From assembly GCA_029834535.1 (NCBI GenBank), contig JAQMWT010000139.1:1-64000 (forward strand): 64,000 bases of DNA. The letters run 5' to 3'. The position numbers and the translations under genes were made by a program. Shown one piece after another: positions 28,041 to 35,657 of the stretch; the first letter of the stretch is position 1, and each line of letters starts with the position of its first letter. A model generated the notes under the pieces. That model worked only from the letters and a program-made list of their open reading frames with translations, made no database searches and was not told where the DNA came from. Source of the DNA: Chrysophaeum taylorii. Taxonomy: Eukaryota; Sar; Pelagophyceae; Pelagomonadales; Pelagomonadaceae.

Positions 28041-30788
28041 TTAATCTGGCGGGAGCTCGTCGTAATCCCCAAAGGCTTCCCTCTGGAAAGTGTCGCCAGG
28101 GTACGTCGGCCACTCGACGACGCCCGCCTTTTTTTCCTCCTGCGTTTTTTTGTTTGTTTGTTTGTTTGTTTGTTTGGGACAAAAATTGTCGCGCCCGAAA
28201 CATACGCACCTCGTCGTCGTCTCGCGGAAGCGTCGCTTCGAGCTCCATCTCGTCGCGAAGAGTCCGCGACACTTTGAGGGCCGCCTCGAAGTGGCACCGC
28301 GAAGCAACGCCGGACGACGCCGCCTCCCTCGCCGCGGCGGCGACGAGACGGGCCTACGCGTAGTAATAAAAATCAGAGACGAAAAACAAGTAGAGCTCAT
28401 TACGATGTCGGCGCCCGAGAAACCCGCCTGCGCGTTTTCGTTTGCAACAACAACAAAAGTCAACACGTTTTGCAGGACGGACCGTGCGGTCGGCGAGCCA
28501 TTCGACAAGATCGTCGTCTCGATTGTCCTCCCGGAGAAGCATGGAAAAGTGCTCGAGGCGGTCCGATCTGTCGGGGAGGGGAACGCGGATAGCGTAGTCG
28601 AAGCGGCCGTACTGGAGGAGTGCGGGGTCGACGGCGTCTGGACGGTTCGAAGCGGCGAGGATGACGACGCCGAGGTCGGAGGTCGGAGGTCCCCTCCTCC
28701 GTTTGAGGTCGTCGAAGGCGACGCAGAGGGTCGCGACGAGGCTTCCGCCGAGCTGGCCGGGGTCGACGAGGTCGCGGGAAGGAAAGAGGGCGTCGAACTC
28801 GTCGATAAAAATGATCGCGGGCGGCGCGGCGAGGGCAGTTTCGAAGGCCCTCGCGACGATTCGCTCGGAGACGCCGACGCGGTCGGAGACGACGGTCGGG
28901 GGCGAGAGCACGAGGAGCCGTGCCTTCGACTCGGCGGCGGCGGCGCGCGCCAGCATCGTCTTCCCGACGCCCGGGGGTCCGAAAAGCAGTACGCCCGTCG
29001 GCGGCTCGACGCCGAGCTCCCCGAGGCGCCGCGCGTAGAGCCGCGGGTACGCGACCGCGCGCCGCATCGCTCGTTTGGCCTCGCGGAGACCGGCGACGTC
29101 GCTCCATTTCGCCGCCGCCACTGTCGTCGCGGTCGCGACCTCGTCGACGCCCCGCACGGACAGGCGCGCGCGATCGATCGCCTCGACCGGGCCGAGACCC
29201 TCGATCGCGCCCGCGGCCACGACCGCGAGTATCTCGGGGCCCGACAGCGCGGCCGCCTTGTCGGCGGCGGCCTCCTCCTCCTCCTCCTCCTCCTCCTCGG
29301 AGAGCAGCAGCCGGAGCCGCGCCTCGCGGGTCCAGAGGGCCGCGCGCCGCAGTTCCCAGGTGCCCCACTTGAAGGCGTCGCGCGCGAACGGGTGGACGGC
29401 GTCGAGCGACGAGGTTACCCCGACGACGGCGAGGTGCGGGGGCGGCGGACGCAGGCGCATGACCGTCGAAAGCACGTCGAGAGAGACGTCGCCGGCGTGT
29501 GGACAGAGGCACTCGAGCGCGTCCAGCACCAGGACCGTCGGAACGCCCGCGAGCGCCGAGGTTCGGGCGGAGAGCACGTCGGCCGCGAACTCCTCGGCGT
29601 GACGGCCTTCGAAAAAAAAGATCCGGGGGGACACGAAGAACACCTCCGCGCCGCACGCCAGGCCGCTCGCGACCGCGAGCGTCGTCTTCCCGATACCCTC
29701 CTCGCCGTGAAGTAGAATCATCGGCGACAGCCACGCGCCGTCCTTCAATCCGATTATTCGATTATTTCCGCGCGCGACGTGCTCGATCCACAGCTCGATT
29801 CGCCGCCGCTCCTCCCGCCCAAACGTCTCGAGCGTTCGCCTTGCCTCTTCGGCCGTCGCGCCGCCGTAGCACTCGTACTGCTCTCGCCGCGTCTCGGCCC
29901 GAACGGTCGACGTCTCGGCGCCCTTCGCCGACACCAGACCCCAGTCCGCGACCTCGCGCTCGGCGGCCTCGACGCCGATGCACGTGCACGCGCGGAGCGG
30001 CGACCCCGGATCCAGCCAATTCGGGACCAGCCCGCCGCGCTTCACGAGCCGCCTGCGCGCGGTCTACGAAAGGAGAGGATCGGCGAGCGACGCACCCCTC
30101 GAGCCGCCGCGCCGCCGAGCCGCGAGGGATGCGTCGATCGGGATGAGCGTAGATTCTGCGGGCGGGCGCGAGGGTTATTATTTTTTACAAATAAAATCGA
30201 TGCGGTGGTGGGTGCACAAAACGACGACGACGCTCGCAGTTCGACATAGTGCCACCGGCCGAGCGCCCGCGGCCGCACGGGCCGCAGCGAAACCTCGACC
30301 TGCGCGCCGTCGTCGTCCTCGTCCGAGCGTCGCCACGCACGGCACCTCGGACGCGGCGGCCCTCGATCTCGGGTTGGCACCCCGCGGCCTGGGTGACGCG
30401 CTCGGACAGACAGACAACCGGCGAAGAAGCAACCGCGCACGAGAACGACGCGCCCGCCTAAGAAGAAACCGCTCGTAGAGTGTCGTTGCCGAGAGGAGGG
30501 CGCGACTGACTCTTGCATCCGGCGCGAGCGTAGTGAGCGCCTGCGCGGGGGCTCGCGGCGGTATGGATGCCAAAAAAAAGGGCGCCGGGGCGCGCGGACG
30601 CGCAGAACCATGCCGACGAGCGCGGCGCACACGTCTATGTCGCGACGGCCGAGGGGCCTCGCGCTCGTGACGAGGGCAAAGTCGTTCAGTTCGAGGCCCG
30701 CCTCGCTCGCCTGCCACACGTCCACCTCCAGAACGGCCTCCAAGCTCCCCGGGTGCGACGCCTCTTGGACGTCGCACGCGACGACCAT
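28041..30788 (-). CDS. Tandem AAA+ ATPase (Cdc48/AFG2/PEX-type)
   Basis: Nine exons: 30788-30609, 30540-30511, 30457-30341, 30299-30223, 30155-30096, 30052-28483, 28427-28404, 28353-28210, 28139-28041; introns 68, 53, 41, 67, 43, 55, 50 and 70 nt. The product has 766 residues. The N-domain (about 1-180) is unrecognised. First ATPase: Walker A LLHGEEGIGKTTLA, Walker B TVLVLDALE. Second: VLLFGPPGVGKTMLARA, AIIFIDEFDALFPSRD, sensor-1 VILAASNRPDAVDP, and the AGFSGADIARLV element, which is rebuilt exactly by a 24-nt microexon. Type II AAA+ proteins form hexamers that unfold or extract proteins. The exon 1-5 borders are chosen by frame and GT-AG and are less certain than the rest; the exon-1 donor could lie a few codons later. 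Confidence 0.78.
28146..28180. repeat. (TTTG)n microsatellite inside an intron
   Basis: Six or more tandem TTTG units sit in the last, 70-nt intron of the AAA+ gene. This is the longest intron resolved in the window, so the repeat probably accounts for its length. Confidence 0.85.
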
Positions 30789-30834
30789 GTTTTCTTTCGC
30801 GTGCGAGTACTAAGTAGTAGAGGGGTAGGTATAT

Positions 30835-30864
30835 CGTGGGTGGGTGGGTGGGTGGGTGGGTATC
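30835..30864. repeat. (GGGT)n microsatellite
   Basis: About seven GGGT units between the AAA+ gene start and the aldo-keto reductase stop. Confidence 0.9.
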
Positions 30865-30884
30865 TCTCGTCGGTGCATCATTTT

Positions 30885-31727
30885 TTACGCAGGCCCAGCA
30901 GCAGCAGCAGCAGCAGGATTGGTGAAGAAAGGGACGAAGCGCGTCCCGTCGTCGAGGGTTGCGATGGCCTTGAGGTCGTCGTCGTCGAGCTCAAAAGCCC
31001 AGAGCTGGGGGGAAATGTTTTCTCGAATCCGGGCGGGTGTGACGGACTTGGGTATGACGACGACGTTGCGTTGGAGATTCCACTTGAGGAGAACGATCGC
31101 CGGGGGAAGGTCATGCTTTTTGGCGACGCTCGCCACGACGGGGTCGTCGAGCAAACCGCCGCGGGGGCCGCGACCCAAGGGAGAGTAGGCCGTGACGACG
31201 AGGCCCTGGGCCTGGCACCATTTCACGTAGTCGGCCCGCGGGAGGCGCGGGTGGAGTTCGATCTGGATGACGGCGGGCCTGATGCGGCACGCCGCCAGGA
31301 GGCGCTCGAGGTCGGGACGCTCGAAATTCGAGACGCCGATGGCCTTGCACTTGCCCTCGTCCACGAGTCGTTCCATCTCTCGCCAAACCTCGACGTAATC
31401 GCCGACGGCAAAGTGCACGAGGTACAAGTCGAGGTACTCAAGTCGCAGCGCTCTCAAGGACTCCTCGAAGGCCATCCGCACGGCCCGCGCCGACCGAAAG
31501 TTGTTCCACAGCTTGCTCGTCGCGAAGAGCTCTTCGCGCGGCACGGCCGCGAGCGCGGGGCCGACCTCGGATTCGTTCTGGTAAATCCAGGCGGCGTCGA
31601 TGTGCCGGTACCCCGCAGCGAGCGCTTCGCTCACGGCGTGCCCCACGAGACCCAGCGGCGACTCCCACGTGCCGAGCCCGACGCTCGGCATGCTGGCCCC
31701 CGTGTACAGCGCTTGATGTTGTCGCAT
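30885..31727 (-). CDS. Aldo-keto reductase
   Basis: A 280-residue single-exon AKR, an NADPH-dependent carbonyl reductase with a (beta/alpha)8 barrel. The catalytic tetrad is visible: D44 (HIDAAWIYQN), Y49, K72 (ATSKLWN) and H105 (YLVHF). Cofactor-site motifs include KAIGVSNFERPDLERLL, VIQIELHPRLPRADYV, TAYSPLGRGPRGG, and VIPKSVTPARIREN. It is somewhat shorter than the usual 300-320 residues because loop A is short (LVHFAVGDYVEV). The Ala-rich C-terminal tail (NPAAAAAAGPA) is unusual. It is divergent from the TBC gene, start codons about 80 bp apart. The substrate cannot be told. Confidence 0.9.
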   Translation of the reverse strand: MRQHQALYTGASMPSVGLGTWESPLGLVGHAVSEALAAGYRHIDAAWIYQNESEVGPALAAVPREELFATSKLWNNFRSARAVRMAFEESLRALRLEYLDLYLVHFAVGDYVEVWREMERLVDEGKCKAIGVSNFERPDLERLLAACRIRPAVIQIELHPRLPRADYVKWCQAQGLVVTAYSPLGRGPRGGLLDDPVVASVAKKHDLPPAIVLLKWNLQRNVVVIPKSVTPARIRENISPQLWAFELDDDDLKAIATLDDGTRFVPFFTNPAAAAAAGPA

Positions 31728-31807
31728 TCTTGCACCCGAAATTCATCAGAAATGCAAATTCAGGTCCGGTGGTAGTAAAAGTCGTTAGAACGTTAGGGTG
31801 GTCTTCG

Positions 31808-33259
31808 ATGTCCTCCGAACCTGCCGGCAAGCGCGCGTTGCTCTGGCAGGGGGGGAACCCCTCGAAACGGCGAAAGAGCTCGTCGCGGAAGGTTCGGTGG
31901 ACGAGATGGAGCGAGGAGGACTCGAAGCTTGTTGCCGCCGCGTTGGGAGCGGCTGGTTCGGTGGAGCACCCGGACCTCGAAGACCAGATTGCAAAGGACG
32001 TTAAACGGACCTTCCGCGTGCGCGTCGACGCCGCTCTCCTGACAAAATTTTTGATCGCGAGCGCGCTTGCCGAGCCCGACCGGGGGTACGTCCAAGGTAT
32101 GAACTATGTCGCGGGTATCGTCATACTCGTTTTCTCGGAAGACGGCCTCGACGACGAGGCGGCCGCCTACGCGACCTTCAGCACGCTCCTGCGGCGGTTC
32201 GACGGGTATTACGCGCCCGGCTTCCCCGTGCTCCTGCGCGACGTCGACGTCCTCGGTTCCCTGCTGCGCAAGCACAAGAGGGACCTCTGCGCGCGACTCG
32301 AAGCCTGCGGGGCGACGCCGATGACCTACGCGCCGAGATTCTTGATGTCCCTGGGGTCCGCGGTCTTCGACGCGAACGTCACCGCGAGGATCTGGGAACC
32401 GGTCCTCGAGACCCCCGACGCCGGATCGGCCATCATGGTTTGGGTTATGATGGCCGTCCTATGCCTCTCCGAGCCCCTCGTTCGCCGAGCTGCCGGGGAC
32501 CCCGTGGATACGTTCGTCAAGGTTCAGGACGCCATCCTCGACGCGGCGCGAGGCGTTGCGACCTTTGACACGATCGCCGACGCCGCGCCGGTGTCCGTCA
32601 AACTTGTCAAGGCTGCGCTCGACGCTCGGAACGCGCGTCGTAGTCGTAGCGGCACGCCGCGCGAACCCGATGAAAGGACGCCGCCGAAAAAGATGCTTGG
32701 GTCCTTGTCGTCGTTCCCGCGCACTGTCCGCCTCGGCCGCCAGCTCCTTGGCCTCACGCCGCGATCGGGTGTGAGAAAAAATAATAATGCGAATCTAGAC
32801 GACGACGACGAGAACCAGCCCGTCATTACTATTGAGATCGACGACGAGCCGCCGCCTCCCGAGAACGTCGAAGAACCCCCCGTTCACCACCCGCCGCGAT
32901 CGGGTGTGAAAAACAATACGAATCTAGACGACGACGACGACGACGACGAGAACCAGCCCGTCATTACTATAGAGATCGACGAGGAGCCGCCGCCTCCCGA
33001 GAACGTCGAAGAACCCCCCCTTCACCACCCGCCGCGATCGGGTGTGAAAAACAATACGAATCTAGACGACGACGACGACGAGAACCAGCCCGTCATTACT
33101 ATTGAGATCGACGAGGAGCCGCCGCCTCCCGAGAACGTCGAAGAACCCCCCCTTCACCACTCGCCGCCGACAACCCCGGGCCCGCCGCATGATGACACTC
33201 GAGACGAGGACGACAAGGAGAAGAACAGCGAAACGCAGGAGCCCCTCTTCTTCTTCTAA
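31808..33259 (+). CDS. TBC-domain Rab GTPase-activating protein
   Basis: Start at Met 31808 (MSSEPAGKRALLWQGGNP); an upstream in-frame Met at 31730 is possible but would leave only 2 bp to the divergent neighbour. The 483-residue product has a TBC domain with the arginine finger in IAKDVKRTF (R67) and the glutamine finger in GYVQGMNYVAG (Q96), the dual fingers that drive GTP hydrolysis on Rab proteins. The helical remainder (RFDGYYAPGFPVLLRD, YAPRFLMSL) is typical. After about residue 315 the tail is disordered and holds three tandem copies of a 40-47-residue Asp/Pro/Glu-rich unit. Single exon. Confidence 0.85.
   Translation: MSSEPAGKRALLWQGGNPSKRRKSSSRKVRWTRWSEEDSKLVAAALGAAGSVEHPDLEDQIAKDVKRTFRVRVDAALLTKFLIASALAEPDRGYVQGMNYVAGIVILVFSEDGLDDEAAAYATFSTLLRRFDGYYAPGFPVLLRDVDVLGSLLRKHKRDLCARLEACGATPMTYAPRFLMSLGSAVFDANVTARIWEPVLETPDAGSAIMVWVMMAVLCLSEPLVRRAAGDPVDTFVKVQDAILDAARGVATFDTIADAAPVSVKLVKAALDARNARRSRSGTPREPDERTPPKKMLGSLSSFPRTVRLGRQLLGLTPRSGVRKNNNANLDDDDENQPVITIEIDDEPPPPENVEEPPVHHPPRSGVKNNTNLDDDDDDDENQPVITIEIDEEPPPPENVEEPPLHHPPRSGVKNNTNLDDDDDENQPVITIEIDEEPPPPENVEEPPLHHSPPTTPGPPHDDTRDEDDKEKNSETQEPLFFF
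32756..33165. repeat. Tandem coding repeat in the TBC gene tail
   Basis: Three copies of a unit of about 125-140 bp, each starting at ccgcgatcgggtgtgaaaaa and encoding PPRSGVKNNTNL, a variable Asp run (4, 8, 5 residues), ENQPVITIEIDEEPPPPENV, and EEPPLHH. The copies differ mainly in the number of GAC codons, which indicates recent unequal exchange or slippage. Confidence 0.92.
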
Positions 33260-33380
33260 GGGAAAAGCATCGTCGTCGTAAACGCCATTATATATTATCT
33301 TAATATTTAAAGCGACGACGACGACGACGACGAGAGTCCTGAAGTCCAGGACGTTTCGGTCCTCCTCGTTATTATAAGAA

Positions 33381-34793
33381 CTACGACAGGAAGTTGAGAT
33401 CGCAGGCGCCTAAGATGAGCTCGGGCAGTTCGGCGTCGCGTCTTGCCTCGATCGTAAAGCCCGCCGATACGACGTAGTGTTTGAACTCGTGGTAGAGCGA
33501 GTGAAAGCCAAGGCGTGCGAGGTAGCCGAAGGCGTGGATGTTGATGTCCATCTCGAGGTAGGGCTGGCCTCGATTCACCCCTTTGTAAAGAGTGCCGGTC
33601 CTGGCGACGAGCGCGGGCTTGCCGTTATAGCGCGTAGCGAAGCGCGGGAGAGAGACATCGTCGATGTTACGGATCTGCGCGATAACCTTGAAGCGGCCGC
33701 GGACGTTGGGCTCGTCCTTTCGCTCGAGCGGCGCGAGCCGACAGTAGTCTCGAAGAAGTTCCAGAGCGCGGCGGCGAGCCGCGGGAACGGCCGTAAGATC
33801 TTGAAGTTCGCGTCTCGTGCGGTCGGTCATGCGCATGACGATCACGATCGAGTGGCCTGGGCCGTCGGCGTCGACATCCGCGCGGAGCGGCCCCACGTCT
33901 CTCGGGAGTTGTGCGTTGACCACAACGATCGCGGGTACGTCGGGGTCGGGGCTCGGGTTCGACTCCAAGACGAGGCGCGCCGCGACGCGGTCGATCCGCG
34001 TGCTGGCGTCGTACACCTGCACCGACACCACCTCGTAGATCGCGTCCTCGGAGGGCGCCTTTTGCCTGGTCTTGGCATATCCGACCTGGCGGACGTTGAA
34101 CGAGCTCGCGTTCGCTTTGGACCACGTGTTGGGCGCAGCCGTCGCGCCGACGGGGACCTCCCGCAGCCCCTCCCCGCGCACCTCGAGCTCGTCCGTCGCT
34201 AAGGGGGGCGAACTCTTGGATGTTCCCTCGGCGGGAATCCGCCGCGTCCCGAGAATCGCGACCACCAAGAGCGCCAGGAGGCGGCTTTGCCACGCGAGAG
34301 CGCCGACGACGCACGCCGCGACCCGCGCCATCAGGTGCCAGCGAAACTTTTCGTCGCCACTCTTCTTGTCGTTTTGGGGGAGCACGACGACCATGGGCGG
34401 CTTGACGACCACCTCCGACGCGCCGCCGGAAGGCGAGCGGAGAGGCGCGAGCCTAGACCGCCACGCCGCGAGCTCGGCGTCGCTCGTCGCACACAGCTGC
34501 CACCGCTGTTCCCGAGTCACGACCATGAACGCAAAGGGCGTCGGCGCGCTCGAGGGGGCGCGCGCGGGCACCAACACCGCGGCCCCAGCTAACTCCATCG
34601 CCTTGGTCTTGCCGTACGACAGCACGCCGTCGGCCAGCTCAAACTCGCGCTTCACCCAGTTCCCGCCCCAAGGATGCGCCCGCCGCCGCCTTTTCCACAG
34701 CTTACCGCGCCACGTCTTTTTGGATCCCGACATCATCCCGCCGATCTCCGCGATCTCATCATCTGATCTATATCCTTGGGCGCTGTTTATCAT
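33381..34793 (-). CDS. PH domain - DUF1336 (EDR2-like) membrane protein
   Basis: A 470-residue single-exon protein. N-terminal PH-like domain (about 28-135: KTWRGKLWKRRRRAHPWGGN ... WQLCATSDAELAAWRSRL). A hydrophobic segment follows (about 168-198: VAACVVGALAWQSRLLALLV). The C-terminal half is DUF1336: SFNVRQVGYAKTRQKAPSED, ARTGTLYKGVNRGQPYLEMD, and AELPELILGACDL. Plant EDR2 combines PH, START and DUF1336 and binds phosphoinositides at membranes; here the START domain is absent. Expected at an endomembrane or contact site, inferred. A second DUF1336 protein of different architecture is at 58.8-61.2 kb. Confidence 0.82.
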   Translation of the reverse strand: MINSAQGYRSDDEIAEIGGMMSGSKKTWRGKLWKRRRRAHPWGGNWVKREFELADGVLSYGKTKAMELAGAAVLVPARAPSSAPTPFAFMVVTREQRWQLCATSDAELAAWRSRLAPLRSPSGGASEVVVKPPMVVVLPQNDKKSGDEKFRWHLMARVAACVVGALAWQSRLLALLVVAILGTRRIPAEGTSKSSPPLATDELEVRGEGLREVPVGATAAPNTWSKANASSFNVRQVGYAKTRQKAPSEDAIYEVVSVQVYDASTRIDRVAARLVLESNPSPDPDVPAIVVVNAQLPRDVGPLRADVDADGPGHSIVIVMRMTDRTRRELQDLTAVPAARRRALELLRDYCRLAPLERKDEPNVRGRFKVIAQIRNIDDVSLPRFATRYNGKPALVARTGTLYKGVNRGQPYLEMDINIHAFGYLARLGFHSLYHEFKHYVVSAGFTIEARRDAELPELILGACDLNFLS

Positions 34794-34895
34794 CTCGTCC
34801 CAGTTGGTTTGTTTTTAATGAATTTGATGGAAGAATCTGATGTTTGCCGGTTTTTCTCGGTTCGGAAGAACCAAACAAAAGGTGAGGGTAGGAAT

Positions 34896-35235
34896 GCCGG
34901 TCCTGGTGTGTGCGAGTGCCCGGGGCTGTATATACCCCTGTGCTTCCCCATCATAGTGAAACGTGAACATCTGGGGCGAGTCAAGCATGTATGCGAGACG
35001 GTGGGGACCCAGCAGACGACGACGCCATCTGCTTAAGATGAACATCTGCGTCGGAGATGAACACCCGGTCCTGGTAAGTGAAAGCGCCCAGATGAGGGGG
35101 GTCTAGTGTGTGTGCTAGACGATGGGGCTCCAGCAGTTGGCGACGGCAACTGCTTCGTAGACACTCACACACTCCTTGCGGCGCAGGTCCTGGTGTGTGC
35201 GAGTGCCCGGGGCTATATATACCCCTGTGCCAAAG
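34896..35235. repeat. Duplicated block with GGGGCTATATATACCCC core
   Basis: Two copies (about 34,896-34,944 and 35,187-35,232) of ggtcctggtgtgtgcgagtg followed by cccggggctatatatacccc and tgtgc. The core is a near-palindrome around TATATATA. The sequence between them also contains weakly repeated pieces (cgagacggtggggacccagcag against ctagacgatggggctccagcag), so the whole 340 bp looks like a diverged tandem duplication. Confidence 0.75.
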
Positions 35236-35271
35236 GCCTAAGTTTTTCGAAAACCGCATCTACCGGGGCAC

Positions 35272-35520
35272 GCCGGGTGCGCTGTGCCTTCATCGCCGCC
35301 CATAGCCATGACGCCGCCTCGGGCAGCATGCCGCCCGCGCCGCCCAGTACTTGGACGCCACACTTCGTCGCACGTACGTCCGGCGGCAGCAGCATACGAC
35401 AGGTCTTCTGCGGCCCATCCTCTCATCGCCTGCCTGCCCCGCGGCTCGGCGATGACTCCGACTAGGCCCCGGGACACCCCCGCCTTCCAGGTACCACTCG
35501 CGTCATCGCACAACCCCCCG
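35272..35520 (+). repeat. Dispersed repeat B, copy 1
   Basis: About 230 bp similar, in the same orientation, to 62,790-63,005. Shared blocks include cttcgtcgcac(g/a)tacgtccggcggcagca and ctcggcgatgac(t/c)ccgactagg, with diverged sequence between. No open frame is conserved between copies, so this looks like a decayed interspersed element rather than a gene family. Confidence 0.65.
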
Positions 35521-35657
35521 TTTTAAGAAACCCCTAAACGGCCTTCTTTTCGGGCCGCCCTTGACGCACATGTAAAACCCATATACCGCACCACCAGGCG
35601 CTGCGCTACAACGCCCACGCCGGTAGTATAGCAGGCGACCTTTCATCATAAACATAA

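Larger units (their letters stand above)
34794..35657. other. Gene-free repeat island
   Basis: No coding frame is supported. It contains a duplicated roughly 45-bp block and one copy of dispersed repeat B, both listed separately. Confidence 0.6.

Noticed and set aside
30042-30788. Single 248-codon gene upstream of the AAA+ ATPase
   Set aside because: Only its first 60 codons and a later piece look protein-like. They join through short introns into the AAA+ reading frame, so it is better read as that gene's 5' exons.
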